Source: an uncultured Prevotella sp. (GTDB lineage: Bacteria > Bacteroidota > Bacteroidia > Bacteroidales > Bacteroidaceae). From it: 33,278 nt of DNA. Within the stretch, counting starts at the first letter, position 1. Each line of letters starts with the position of its first letter. Positions 8,539 through 17,055 of the stretch are shown here, one piece after another. The translations under genes were made by a program, and so were the position numbers. The stretch lies in NCBI GenBank assembly GCA_905233825.1, contig CAJOFE010000031.1, forward strand, positions 1 through 33,278, given 5' to 3'. Under the pieces are notes generated by a model. That model was not told where the DNA came from. It worked only from the letters and a program-made list of their open reading frames with translations, and did not search any database.

Positions 8539-10854
8539 ATGAAAAGACTCACACTTCTTTGCATGGTGCTGATGATGGCGGCCCTAACCACCGACGCCCA
8601 GAGCCGCGCCCGAAAGAAGCGCCCCGATCCCAATCCGCCCTCGACTGTAGAGATCATTACTAAGGTCAATGACTACTGGCAGAAGAACCATTCGCCCAAG
8701 GTGCGTTCCTTCTGGGACGAGGCTGCTTATCACACGGGTAATATGGAGGCCTACCGCCTGCTGGGTCGTGCCCGCTGGCTGGCCCATAGCGACGAGTGGG
8801 CACGCCATAACAAGTGGATGGGCGCTCAGGAGAAAGACCCGTCGAAGTGGAAGTATAAAAACTATGGCGAAGGCCACGACTACGTGCTCTTCGGCGACTG
8901 GCAGATCTGCTTCCAGACCTATCTCGACATGTACGAGATGAATCCCGACCTATTCAAGATAGCCCGTGCCATCGAGGTGATGGACTACGAGGTGCGCCGC
9001 CCCGAGACTGACTTTTGGTGGTGGGCCGACGCCCTCTACATGGCCATGCCAATCTTTACCAAGCTCTACAAGGTTACAGGCGAGGTGAAATACCTCGACA
9101 AACTCTACGAAAACTTCAAGTGGAGCGATGAGCTGATGTTCGACAAGGACGAGCAGCTCTACTATCGCGATGCCAAGTACATCTGGCCCAAGGTAAAGAC
9201 GGCCTGCAACGAAGGCAAGAGCTTCTGGGCCCGTGGCGATGGCTGGGTGCTCGCCGGACTGGCAAAGGTGCTGGCCGACATGCCCGAGGACTATGTCCAC
9301 CGTGCCTTCTTCCTCCAGCGCTTCCGTGAGCTGGCCGGGGGCGTAGCCCGTGTTCAGCGTCCCGGCGGTTACTGGAGCCGTAGCATGCTTTGTGAGGACG
9401 ATGCCCCAGGCCCCGAGACCAGCGGCACCGCCTTCTTTACCTATGGTATGTTGTGGGGCGTAAACCACGGCTTGCTCGACCGCGATGCCTATGTGCCCGT
9501 TATTGAAAAAGCTTGGAACTATCTCACCACCGTTGCCCTGCAAGAAGACGGTAGCGTGGGCTACGTGCAGCCCATCGGCGAGAAGCCCGATCCCACGAAG
9601 ACTGTCGATGCTCATTCCCAGGCCAACTTTGGCGTCGGTGCCTTCCTCCTCGCTGCCTGCGAGCACCTGCGCTATGAAGATGGTTCCGTGGGTAGCGGTT
9701 CTGCCTCAGCGATTAATGTCAATATCAGCAACGAGAGTGATGAGTTCCGCCAGCAGGTGGTTGAGCTTGATGCTGGCGAAGTCTATGCCCGCTTGGGCAT
9801 TCATGGCGGGCGCCAGTTCATCGTGCGCGATCCTGCCGGACTTGAGCTGCCCTATCAGCTCACCTACGATGACAAGGTGCTTATCGATGCCGGCGTCAGT
9901 CCCCGCAGCACCCTCAATCTCACCATCGAGAAGGGCACGCCGCAGGTCTATAAGACCGTGTGTTACGGCCGCCTCTATCCTGAGCGCAAGGATGACTATG
10001 CCTGGGAGAACGACCGTGGTGCCTACCGCGTTTATGGCCCCGCCTTGCAGCGTAGTGGCGAGCGTAGCTACGGCGTTGATGTGTGGTCGAAGAACACGCC
10101 TGAACTCGTCGTTGAGCAGCGCTACTGGACCGAGGATGTCATCATGATGCCCACCGTTGAGCGTTTGCGCCGCGAGAACCGTCAGAAAGGTGATTCCCTC
10201 TATCGAACTATTTCCTATCACCACGACCACGGTCGCGGTATGGACCTCTATGCCGTAGGTCCCACGCTGGGTTGCGGCACGCCTGCCCTGATGCAGGGCG
10301 ACCAGCTTGTCTATCCTTATTGCTTCACCAGTTACGAGGTGCTCGACAACGGCCCCCTGCGCACTACCGTCCTGCTGAACTATGAGAAGCGTGCCTTCCA
10401 GGGTGACAGTATCACCGAGCATCGCATCATCTCGCTCGACAAGGGCTCCAATTTCTGCCGTTGCACCGTCTGGTATACGGGCATGAAGCAGCCTGCGCCT
10501 TTGGCCTCGGGTGTAGTCATCCACTCGGCCGACCAGGAAAATACTGTGTTGGGCAGCGATTACGTGGCCCATGCCGACCCCACCGACAATCCCCGTGTGA
10601 ACAGTTGTCAGCTCTTCGTCGCCACCCTCTATCCCAAGGGAACTGTTGAGACGCGCCGTCTGGAGTCGGGTGGGGGTGTGTCCCATGCACTCGGTATTGT
10701 CGATGGCTACCGTGGCGAGCGCTTTACCTATTACTTCGGCTCTGCCTGGTCCAAGGCCGACGTGCGCACCTTGGGCGAGTGGCAGCAACGCATAGCCTGG
10801 ACGCTCCGCTCACTCCGCGAGCCATTGAAGGTGACTATAGATGATAGACTTTAG
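8539..10854 (+). CDS. GH105 unsaturated rhamnogalacturonyl hydrolase fused to DUF4861
   Basis: The protein has 771 residues and a signal peptide (MKRLTLLCMVLMMAALTTDAQ). Residues about 35-380 are an (alpha/alpha)6 GH105-like domain: WWWADALYMAMP at 160-171, where the Asp corresponds by position to the GH105 catalytic Asp; FWARGDGW at 229-236; ETSGTAFFTYGM at 293-304; and HSQANFGVGAFLLA near 359. Such enzymes remove the unsaturated uronic residue left by pectin lyases. After a Gly/Ser linker, residues about 395-771 match what I know as DUF4861, often attached to such enzymes in Bacteroidetes. Export implies action on pectin-derived oligosaccharides in the periplasm or outside. No susC/susD pair, lyase or regulator is nearby, so this is not a recognisable polysaccharide locus. 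It lies 26 bp after the EEP gene. Confidence 0.85.
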   Translation: MKRLTLLCMVLMMAALTTDAQSRARKKRPDPNPPSTVEIITKVNDYWQKNHSPKVRSFWDEAAYHTGNMEAYRLLGRARWLAHSDEWARHNKWMGAQEKDPSKWKYKNYGEGHDYVLFGDWQICFQTYLDMYEMNPDLFKIARAIEVMDYEVRRPETDFWWWADALYMAMPIFTKLYKVTGEVKYLDKLYENFKWSDELMFDKDEQLYYRDAKYIWPKVKTACNEGKSFWARGDGWVLAGLAKVLADMPEDYVHRAFFLQRFRELAGGVARVQRPGGYWSRSMLCEDDAPGPETSGTAFFTYGMLWGVNHGLLDRDAYVPVIEKAWNYLTTVALQEDGSVGYVQPIGEKPDPTKTVDAHSQANFGVGAFLLAACEHLRYEDGSVGSGSASAINVNISNESDEFRQQVVELDAGEVYARLGIHGGRQFIVRDPAGLELPYQLTYDDKVLIDAGVSPRSTLNLTIEKGTPQVYKTVCYGRLYPERKDDYAWENDRGAYRVYGPALQRSGERSYGVDVWSKNTPELVVEQRYWTEDVIMMPTVERLRRENRQKGDSLYRTISYHHDHGRGMDLYAVGPTLGCGTPALMQGDQLVYPYCFTSYEVLDNGPLRTTVLLNYEKRAFQGDSITEHRIISLDKGSNFCRCTVWYTGMKQPAPLASGVVIHSADQENTVLGSDYVAHADPTDNPRVNSCQLFVATLYPKGTVETRRLESGGGVSHALGIVDGYRGERFTYYFGSAWSKADVRTLGEWQQRIAWTLRSLREPLKVTIDDRL

Positions 10855-10874
10855 ACGATATACAATAAATAACA
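10833..10874. repeat. degenerate heptamer repeat over the GH105 stop codon
   Basis: Six 7-bp units are seen: gactata, gatgata, gacttta, gacgata, tacaata, aataaca. They cover the last codons and stop of the GH105 gene and most of the gap to the next gene. The unit resembles tatagac of the array at 18481-18556. Confidence 0.5.
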
Positions 10875-10895
10875 ACTACAAATACAATTAACACA

Positions 10896-12008
10896 ATGAA
10901 ACAGACTGAACAAAAGATTTTCGTGCGAGTAGCCTCGATGCTGCTCCTCCTCATGGCCTCTGTCCAAACAGCTTTGGCACAGAGGCTGGAAGTCGTTGAT
11001 GCCGAGGGACATGGCATTCCCTTGGTAAGTGTATTGACCGAAGACGGCGTGCTCATTGGCACTACCGACATGAGTGGCGTATTGGCCGGCATGAAAGGTG
11101 CCGCGAAGGTTGCCGTGACCCACGTAGCCTACAAGCCGCAGCTGGTCAGCGTGGCGTCGCTACAGAACGGGCGCATCGTGATGGAGAGCGTTGATTACGG
11201 ACTCGACGAGGTCGTTGTCATGCCCAAGCACTACCTCTATGTAGAGTACTATTATCGTGCTTTCCGCTACGTCGGAGACTCGCTCCGTGCCTATTGCTCC
11301 GGCATTATCCCCGCAACCTTCGACATCAGGAACAAGTACAAGGGCAAGACGCGCACCATCTGGTCGTATGGAGCCTTCGCCAATAAGGCTCCCTCCTGGC
11401 ATGCCGTACACGCGCTGAACCGTGCCGTGGATTGTGTCAAGAACAGTCGTCACACTATGGCTGAGAAATGGCTGAAGGAGGAGCAAGGACAGGAGAAATA
11501 CCGGGCCTCGATCGTTGCCGACGGCTTGAATAGTTGGCGCGTGGAGATTCCCAATCAAGTGGTGGGGCAGATCGTACACGCCAACGGAATAAGCCGCACA
11601 ACGGTTGATGCTGCCCAAATGCAGATGTACTCTAATGAGATTCATGGAGAAACAAAGATGCTCAAAAAACGGCAGGAGCGTGAATACGCCTATCAGTATG
11701 CCGAGATTTTCCAGCTGGACGACGATGAAGATACCCCCGACATCGTCCGTGAAGTGATGAAGATGCACCACTGGGAATACAATAGTTCGAAGGGCCGCGA
11801 CATAGACGTTTACTACATCTATACCGCCGACCACGGTTATGTGGACGAGGCCGAATTCAAGGCTCGCAGCAAGGAATTGAACAAGGGTCGCGCCGGCGAC
11901 ATGACATTCGAAGAACTGCAGGCCTACGCCGCTGAGCACCACATCCCTGAGCTTGCTCCCATGCAGATTCAGGCCATTCAGGAACTGAAGAAGGGACAGG
12001 GAAAGTGA
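10896..12008 (+). CDS. exported protein with carboxypeptidase regulatory-like domain
   Basis: The 370-residue protein has a signal peptide ending ALAQ (about residue 29) and then a short carboxypeptidase D regulatory-like beta sandwich at about 31-95 (VVDAEGHGIPLVSVLTEDG...GTTDMSGVL...VTHVAYKPQLV), the module that precedes the plug of many TonB-dependent receptors. The remaining 270 residues start with a typical DEVVVMPKHYLYVEYYYR segment, are rich in charged residues and show no barrel or enzyme motif I can name. It is probably periplasmic or envelope-attached, of unknown function. It is the last gene of the plus-strand run and lies 41 bp after the GH105 gene. Its 3' flank carries the best 21-22 bp repeat array of the window and then a terminator. 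Confidence 0.8.
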   Translation: MKQTEQKIFVRVASMLLLLMASVQTALAQRLEVVDAEGHGIPLVSVLTEDGVLIGTTDMSGVLAGMKGAAKVAVTHVAYKPQLVSVASLQNGRIVMESVDYGLDEVVVMPKHYLYVEYYYRAFRYVGDSLRAYCSGIIPATFDIRNKYKGKTRTIWSYGAFANKAPSWHAVHALNRAVDCVKNSRHTMAEKWLKEEQGQEKYRASIVADGLNSWRVEIPNQVVGQIVHANGISRTTVDAAQMQMYSNEIHGETKMLKKRQEREYAYQYAEIFQLDDDEDTPDIVREVMKMHHWEYNSSKGRDIDVYYIYTADHGYVDEAEFKARSKELNKGRAGDMTFEELQAYAAEHHIPELAPMQIQAIQELKKGQGK

Positions 12009-12050
12009 TTTCTCCGCTCTCTTTAGATGCTGACGAAGATTCATTTAGCT

Positions 12051-12183
12051 GCGTCCAAAAATCGTTTTGGAGCGTCGAAAAATCATTTTGAAGCGTTCAA
12101 GATGCCTTCTTTGAGGCTTGAAGATGCCGTTTCCGAGGCATGAAGATGCCATTTCCGAGGCATGAAAATGCCGCTTGTTTGGA
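12051..12183. repeat. six-unit ~22-bp imperfect hairpin repeat array
   Basis: Units begin at 12051, 12072, 12093, 12115, 12137 and 12159 (21, 21, 22, 22, 22 and 25 bp). The first two carry CCAAAAATCGTTTTGG-like palindromes; units 4-6 carry GATGCC/GGCAT inverted repeats around TTTCCGA. Cores match those at the 3' ends of uvrA and of the 31866-33053 gene. The array and the terminator after it fill the 307-bp gap 12009-12315. Confidence 0.85.
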
Positions 12184-12193
12184 GCAAAAAAGG

Positions 12194-12238
12194 AGCCCTT
12201 TCGTAAACCGCTGGGAATTAGTGGAGTACGAAAGGGCT
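12194..12238. terminator. probable bidirectional rho-independent terminator
   Basis: A perfect 12-bp stem (AGCCCTTTCGTA at 12194-12205, TACGAAAGGGCT at 12227-12238) encloses a 21-base loop. A run of seven T lies at 12249-12255 for plus-strand transcripts and six A at 12186-12191 give a U-run on the minus strand. It lies between convergent genes. The loop is longer than usual for intrinsic terminators. Confidence 0.7.
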
Positions 12239-12315
12239 TAAAATTCGCTTTTTTTCAGTCAGAAGGGCACTTGGTGGATTCTGAGCGAAATATGAGAGGG
12301 ATGTTGTCAAAGACT

Positions 12316-13533
12316 TTACTCGTGTCGTATGGCCTCGATGGGATCCATGTTAGCGGCTTTCTGAGCGGGGATGTAGCCGAAGAGGACACCAATGCAGACG
12401 CAGACGAAGAACGAGAGGTAGATGCTCCAGGCTGGCACACTACTGGGCATGCCGAAGGCAGGCACCACCCATTCGCTGGCAGAACAGCCTACAAGGATGC
12501 CGAGGAGACCACCCGTAAGGCTGATGAGTACCGACTCGATGAGGAACTGCAGCGAGATGACGGGACCTGTAGCGCCGACGGCCATGCGAAGGCCGATTTC
12601 CTTGGTGCGCTCAGTCACGGAGACGAGCATGATGTTCATGATGCCGATGCCGGCCACGAGCAGGGAGAAGGCGGCGGCGACGACGAGGATGAGCGTCACG
12701 GTATCCATAGTGGTGGACATGGTCTCCATCATCTCGGCTTGCGAACGGATGGTAAAGTCGTCGGCAGCCTCGCCCTTCAGCTTATGGTTATCGCGCAGCA
12801 TCTGGGTAAGCTCCTCGATGGCGGCGTCGCTTAGCTCTTCGGTGAGGGCAGAGCAGACGATGGAGGAGAACCATGTCTGGGCGGCGATGCGCTTCATGAC
12901 GGTGGTGTAGGGGGCTACGATGACGTTGTCCTGATCCATGCCCCATGAATTGTAGCCCTTTGACTTAAGCACGCCGACAATACGCATGGGGATGCTCTTG
13001 AATCGGATGGTCTTGCCGATGGGGTCGGCACCACCGAAGAGCTCGTTGACGATGGTGGCTCCTACGACGCACACCTTGGCAGCCTTCTTGATGTCTTCCT
13101 CGGTAAAGCTCTCGCCCTTCTCGATAGTCCACTGGCGTATGTCGAAATAGTCGATGGACTCGCCATACATCGAAGCGTTGGTGTTGTTATTGCCATAGAT
13201 GGCCTGTCCGCTGGCGGTGACTTCGGGCGATACCTTATTGACATATTTCTTCTCGTGCATGATGCGCTCGTAGTCGGCCATCTTCAGCGTCTGCATGGCG
13301 GAGGGATCCTGACGCACGCCACCACGCATATCGGCTCCCGGGCGTATGGTGAGCAGGTTGGTGCCCATGGTGGAGAGTTCCTGGCGGATACTCTCCTTCG
13401 AGCCCTGACCGATGGACATCATGATGATGACGGCGGCCACACCGATGATGATGCCAAGCATACTGAGGAAGCTGCGCATCTTGTTGCTGGAGATGGCCTT
13501 AAGGCTTACCTTAAATAGATTGAGTATGTTCAT
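12316..13533 (-). CDS. MacB-like ABC transporter permease
   Basis: The 405-residue inner membrane protein has a first helix near residues 20-42 (FLSMLGIIIGVAAVIIMMSIG), a large periplasmic MacB-type core domain at about 45-250 and three C-terminal helices in an FtsX domain that starts near VTLILVVAAAFSLLVAGIGIMNIMLVSVTERTKEIGLRMAVGA. It lacks the fused ATPase of E. coli MacB; the ATPase is the separate gene just upstream (3-bp gap). Together with the adaptor and TolC-like protein it should form a tripartite mechanotransmission pump driving export of a macrolide, peptide or lipid-like substrate from the periplasm. The substrate cannot be told. It is the last gene of the four-gene operon and ends DPIEAIRHE, the usual family ending. 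Confidence 0.92.
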   Translation of the reverse strand: MNILNLFKVSLKAISSNKMRSFLSMLGIIIGVAAVIIMMSIGQGSKESIRQELSTMGTNLLTIRPGADMRGGVRQDPSAMQTLKMADYERIMHEKKYVNKVSPEVTASGQAIYGNNNTNASMYGESIDYFDIRQWTIEKGESFTEEDIKKAAKVCVVGATIVNELFGGADPIGKTIRFKSIPMRIVGVLKSKGYNSWGMDQDNVIVAPYTTVMKRIAAQTWFSSIVCSALTEELSDAAIEELTQMLRDNHKLKGEAADDFTIRSQAEMMETMSTTMDTVTLILVVAAAFSLLVAGIGIMNIMLVSVTERTKEIGLRMAVGATGPVISLQFLIESVLISLTGGLLGILVGCSASEWVVPAFGMPSSVPAWSIYLSFFVCVCIGVLFGYIPAQKAANMDPIEAIRHE

Positions 13534-13536
13534 TTC

Positions 13537-14286
13537 TTATTCGTCTTGTGGAATCGGCATGGCAGCGAGAGCCTCGGCAGCCGACTTGATGTTGGTGTTG
13601 ATGGTATCCTCGCGTATCTTGCCGTCGCGCAGGTTGATGTTGCGGCTGGCGTACTCGGCAATCTCGGGATTGTGGGTGACGAAGATGATGGTGTGCCCTT
13701 GGCGGTAGAGTTCCTGGAAGAGTACCAGCATCTCGAACGACGTGCGAGTGTCGAGGTTGCCGGTAGCCTCGTCGGCCAGGAGCACAGCGGGCTCGTTGAC
13801 CAAGGCACGGGCAATGGCCACGCGCTGCATCTGTCCGCCAGACATCTGGTTGCTCTTATGCTCCATGCGGTCGCCCAGTCCTACGGCCTGCAGGGCCTTG
13901 ATGGCGGCTTCGCGACGCTGACGGGCGTTGTATTTGTTGTTGTACATGAGTGGCAACTCGACATTCTCCAAAGCTGTGGTCTTGGCCAGCAAGTTGTAGT
14001 TCTGGAACACGAAGCCTATCTTGGTGTTGCGCAGGTGGGCGCGCTGAGTCTTCGACATGGAACTGACGGGCACGCCGTCGAGGAAATATTCGCCGCTGGT
14101 AGGGGTGTCGAGACAGCCCAACTGGTTGAGCAACGTCGATTTGCCGCTGCCCGAGGTGCCCATGATGGTGACAAACTCGCCCTCGTAGATCTTGAACGAC
14201 ACGCCGCGTAGCGCCTTCACCGTTTCGGAGCCCACCTGGAAGTAGCGCTTCACGTTCTGCAGTTCGATGACAACTTTCTTTTCCAT
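13537..14286 (-). CDS. MacB/LolD-type ABC transporter ATP-binding protein
   Basis: The 249-residue cytoplasmic ATPase has Walker [10 protein letters not shown] at 43-51, Q-loop [10 protein letters not shown], signature MSGGQMQR, Walker [13 protein letters not shown] and H-loop [13 protein letters not shown] after Walker A and the NYNLL motif are typical of the MacB/LolD group. The frame is open for 89 further codons upstream, but those residues are Arg/Ser/Pro-rich and antisense-like, and lie over the adaptor gene. The ATG at 14284-14286, one base after the adaptor stop, starts a standard domain ([16 protein letters not shown]). It powers the permease encoded 3 bp downstream. Confidence 0.94.
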   Translation of the reverse strand: MEKKVVIELQNVKRYFQVGSETVKALRGVSFKIYEGEFVTIMGTSGSGKSTLLNQLGCLDTPTSGEYFLDGVPVSSMSKTQRAHLRNTKIGFVFQNYNLLAKTTALENVELPLMYNNKYNARQRREAAIKALQAVGLGDRMEHKSNQMSGGQMQRVAIARALVNEPAVLLADEATGNLDTRTSFEMLVLFQELYRQGHTIIFVTHNPEIAEYASRNINLRDGKIREDTINTNIKSAAEALAAMPIPQDE

Positions 14287-14287
14287 G

Positions 14288-15490
14288 CTATCTTCTCGGG
14301 GGGTGCTGGTTGCCGTTCTGTTGCCTGTTGTTTCTTCCCGGTCGCGGCATGAAGGGGTTCTGGGCTTGTCCGCCGCCGAACTCCTCTTCCTCACCTCCGC
14401 TGATGGTGAAGCCCGTGAGCACCTCGGTGCCGGCATTGATGCCGCCAAGAACTTCGGTAAGCATGCCATTGGTGATGCCTGTCTGTATGGCATGTGCCTT
14501 GAAGGTGTTGCCCTCGAGCGTCCATACCTTGACGGGTGCCTCGACATCCTCAATCTTCTGACCTTCGCTCAGGATGGCGTCGATGGGTTGGAAACGTAAT
14601 GCTTTCGACGGCACGGCCAGTACGTCGTTCTTCTCAAGGGTATAGATGGTGACGTTGGCGGTGAGGCCGGGCTTCAGCTTCAAGTCGTTGTTGGGAGCCG
14701 AGATGACAACCTCGTAGGTAACGACGTTACTCTCGGTGGTTGCCTGCTGGCGTACCTGAGTGACGTGTCCCTCGAAATGGTCTTCGGGGAAGGCATCGAC
14801 TGTGAACATCACGCGCTGGCCTTCCTGTACGCCGCCAATGTCAGCCTCGTCAATATCGGCGATGACACGCATGTCGGTCAGGTCCTGAGCGATGGTGAAC
14901 AGCTCGGGGGTGTTGAACGAGGCGGCTACGGTCTGACCCTCTTCCACAGCTTTGGACAGGACGACGCCGTCGATGGGGCTGGTGATGGTGGCATAGCCTA
15001 AGTTAGTCTGTGCCCGCTGCACGCTCTGTGCCGAGGTGACCACCTGCTCCTTGGCTTTCAAGTAGGAGAGATGGGCCGACTCATAGTCGTTGGCGCTGAC
15101 CAGTCCCTTCTCATAGAGCGTCTTATACCTGTTATAATTGGCCTGCTCGTAGTTCATCGTGCTCTGGGCGCTGCTGAGGTTGGCCTGTGCGGTACGCAGT
15201 TCGCTGGTGAGGTTGGTCTTGTCGAGCTCGGCAATAACCTGGCCTTTCTTCACCACGGAGTTGTAATCGACGTAGAGGTGGCTGACGATGCCACTCACCT
15301 GCGTACCCACGGTGACGCTGGTCACGGGCTCGATGGTGCCTGTGGCGGTAATACTGTTCTGGATGGTGGTCTTCTCGACGGTGGATTTCTCGAACTCCAC
15401 GGTCTGTTCCTTCTTGCCTCCTGCCAGCAGGAAGTAGGCTGCTACGGCAATGGCGATGAGGACTGCGGCGATGATGATTTTCTTTTTCAT
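14288..15490 (-). CDS. MacA-like periplasmic adaptor (HlyD/RND-type membrane fusion protein)
   Basis: The 400-residue protein is anchored by one N-terminal helix (residues about 4-22). A first lipoyl half begins near VTVGTQVSGIV; a helical hairpin covers about 95-165 (ELRTAQANLSSAQSTMNYEQANYNRYKTLYEKGLVS, LKAKEQVVTSAQSVQRAQTNLGY). The second lipoyl half is ATITSPIDGVVLSKAVEEGQTV, followed by a beta-barrel domain and a membrane-proximal domain. This is the MacA layout, linking the inner membrane permease to the TolC-like channel. The C-terminal tail is low complexity, rich in Gly, Glu, Asn, Gln, Pro and Arg. The gene follows the TolC gene after 22 bp and precedes the ATPase after 1 bp. Confidence 0.93.
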   Translation of the reverse strand: MKKKIIIAAVLIAIAVAAYFLLAGGKKEQTVEFEKSTVEKTTIQNSITATGTIEPVTSVTVGTQVSGIVSHLYVDYNSVVKKGQVIAELDKTNLTSELRTAQANLSSAQSTMNYEQANYNRYKTLYEKGLVSANDYESAHLSYLKAKEQVVTSAQSVQRAQTNLGYATITSPIDGVVLSKAVEEGQTVAASFNTPELFTIAQDLTDMRVIADIDEADIGGVQEGQRVMFTVDAFPEDHFEGHVTQVRQQATTESNVVTYEVVISAPNNDLKLKPGLTANVTIYTLEKNDVLAVPSKALRFQPIDAILSEGQKIEDVEAPVKVWTLEGNTFKAHAIQTGITNGMLTEVLGGINAGTEVLTGFTISGGEEEEFGGGQAQNPFMPRPGRNNRQQNGNQHPPRR

Positions 15491-15502
15491 ATTGTTATGT
15501 CA

Positions 15503-15523
15503 TTTTCAATTTTCAATTCTCAA
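15503..15523. repeat. heptamer repeat at the 3' end of the TolC-like gene
   Basis: Three 7-bp units (ttttcaa, ttttcaa, ttctcaa) overlap the stop codon and last residues of the TolC-like gene. The ttctcaa unit also occurs before the gene at 17706. Confidence 0.55.
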
Positions 15524-16865
15524 ATCTGTACATGGCACCGCTGTAGAACTGCAGCATTTGCCGGTTAAGCAGGGTGAGGTATTTTGCCTGTAGCTGGTTC
15601 TGCTGAGCTTGCAGCAGGTTGTTCTTGCCATTCATCAGCTCGATGATGTTCTTCAGTCCGAGGTCGAACTGTTCTTGCAGCAACTCGTAGCTGCTTTGTG
15701 CGCTGGCCACGCTGGCGGCAGCAGCACGGAACTTCTGCTGGTTGGTGGTAGCGTCGAGCCAGTAGCCCTCGATGGTCTGATAGAGCTGCTTTTTCTGGTC
15801 TTGCAGATTCAAGAGAGCCTGCTGTTGCTGGATGCGCGCCTTGCTGACGTTGGTCTTAGTCTGATGGCCATCAAAGATGGGGATGCTTACCGACAGTCCG
15901 CCTGACATATTGACATTGGTCTTCATCTGGTTACCCCAGCCATTGTTGGCCAGTGAGTTAGTGCTGGTAGATACGCCGCCTGTCATGCTCAGGGTAGGCA
16001 GCCAGCCAGCCTTGGCCACGGCGAGGTTCAGTTTCGAACTCTCGATGCTAAGGCGTGTGTTCTCTATTTCAGGGCGCGATGCGAGGGCCTGCTCATAGAT
16101 GGTCTGTAAAGCGGGAATGGTGGCCAGCGCCTGCTCGTCGGTAGTCGGGGGGACGGCGATGTCGAATTCATCATCGGCCTTCAGCTCTAACAGCTGGCGC
16201 AGCTGCAACTTGTAGTTGCGCAGCTGGCTCTCGGCCTCGACGATGCTGTATTCATCGTTGGCACGCTGGGAGGTGAGCTGAGCCAGATCGGCCTTCGACA
16301 TCATGCCTACTTCCACCATTTCCTGTCCGCGTTGCTCGTTCTTCTGGCTGGTCTCCAAAGTGGCGCGGCTGACACCTATAGCCTCGTTCAGATAAAGACA
16401 TTGCACGTAGAGTTGGCAGATGCGTTCCTCAATGCTGTTGGCCTGTTCGGCTGTGCTGAGCTCGGCCTGCTGTTCCGACAGCTGGCTCAGACGCACATTA
16501 TTGCGGTTGCGGTTGCCGTTCCATACTGTCCATGAGGCGTTTAGGTTATAGGAGCCGTTGTAGTAGGTCTTATTCACTTTAGAGTTCACCTGTCCGTTGG
16601 TCACGGTAGTGATGCCGCTGTCCTGCCACGGACGATAGCCCAGGCTTTGGTTGGTGTTTCCGTTCAGCGTAGGCAGCAGGGCACCCTTCTGTGCTTTCAC
16701 GTCTTCTGTTGCAGACTGCTGTTGCAGGCGTGCCTTCTGAAGTGTGATGTTATGCTCCATAGCATAGCTGATACAATCGTCGAGAGTCCATTGCTTTTGT
16801 GCATGCAAAGGCAGGGCGGCAAGGACCATCAGAATCATCATGAATCTACATTTCTTCTTTCTCAT
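15513..16865 (-). CDS. TolC-family outer membrane efflux protein
   Basis: The 450-residue protein has a signal peptide (MRKKKCRFMMILMVLAALPLHAQ) and two OEP repeats rich in long heptad-type helices: WTLDDCISYAMEHNITLQKARLQQQSA at 26-52, then ALASRPEIENTRLSIESSKLNLAVAKAGWLPTLSMTGG, the usual second-repeat motif with its PTLS turn. It forms the trimeric outer membrane channel and periplasmic tunnel for the adaptor and permease encoded downstream, and is the first gene of the operon 16865-12316. The 190 bp between it and the divergent kinase-like gene carry the promoters of both. ATG codons at residues 9 and 10 are possible later starts but would shorten the signal peptide. Confidence 0.93.
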   Translation of the reverse strand: MRKKKCRFMMILMVLAALPLHAQKQWTLDDCISYAMEHNITLQKARLQQQSATEDVKAQKGALLPTLNGNTNQSLGYRPWQDSGITTVTNGQVNSKVNKTYYNGSYNLNASWTVWNGNRNRNNVRLSQLSEQQAELSTAEQANSIEERICQLYVQCLYLNEAIGVSRATLETSQKNEQRGQEMVEVGMMSKADLAQLTSQRANDEYSIVEAESQLRNYKLQLRQLLELKADDEFDIAVPPTTDEQALATIPALQTIYEQALASRPEIENTRLSIESSKLNLAVAKAGWLPTLSMTGGVSTSTNSLANNGWGNQMKTNVNMSGGLSVSIPIFDGHQTKTNVSKARIQQQQALLNLQDQKKQLYQTIEGYWLDATTNQQKFRAAAASVASAQSSYELLQEQFDLGLKNIIELMNGKNNLLQAQQNQLQAKYLTLLNRQMLQFYSGAMYRFEN

Positions 16866-16926
16866 ATTCTTTGTTGATTATCGAATCATAGACGGCATTA
16901 AAACTGTCTTGTTTAATAGCTGCGTG

Positions 16927-16934
16927 CAAAAGTA
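16927..16934 (-). promoter_or_regulatory. -7 box (TACTTTTG) for the efflux operon
   Basis: On the minus strand TACTTTTG matches TAnnTTTG, about 61 bp before the TolC-like ATG. It follows a T-rich stretch and leaves a leader of about 55 bases. No regulator gene or clear operator is visible beside it. Confidence 0.5.
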
Positions 16935-17010
16935 TAAAAAAAAAGCAAGAAAATACTACGCGCAGACATTTTTTTTCCTAAAAAAAGTTGCAGATGTCAG
17001 AAAAATGTAC

Positions 17011-17018
17011 TATCTTTG
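17011..17018 (+). promoter_or_regulatory. promoter: TTG (16988) and TATCTTTG
   Basis: TATCTTTG fits TAnnTTTG, and TTG at 16988-16990 lies 20 bp upstream, the expected -33/-7 distance in Bacteroidetes. The ATG at 17056 follows 37 bp later. The 13 bases from 17011 (TATCTTTGCAGTC) are identical in the feoAB promoter. Confidence 0.65.
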
Positions 17019-17055
17019 CAGTCAAAGGATGTTTAACGCTTAAAATCTGACAATT

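Noticed and set aside
9706..10788. 360-codon open frame antisense to the GH105-DUF4861 gene
   Set aside because: It is a shadow frame; the sense strand encodes conserved enzyme motifs throughout.
12051..12183. CRISPR array
   Set aside because: The units are contiguous 21-25 bp imperfect copies without spacers, and no cas gene is nearby.
12175..12834. 219-codon plus-strand frame over the MacB-like gene
   Set aside because: It runs through the terminator and antisense to a well-conserved permease; its composition (His/Asp/Glu-rich) is typical of antisense frames.
14287..14553. N-terminal 89-codon extension of the ABC ATPase frame
   Set aside because: It overlaps the adaptor gene, has Arg/Ser/Pro-rich antisense-like composition, and a standard ATPase start exists at 14286.
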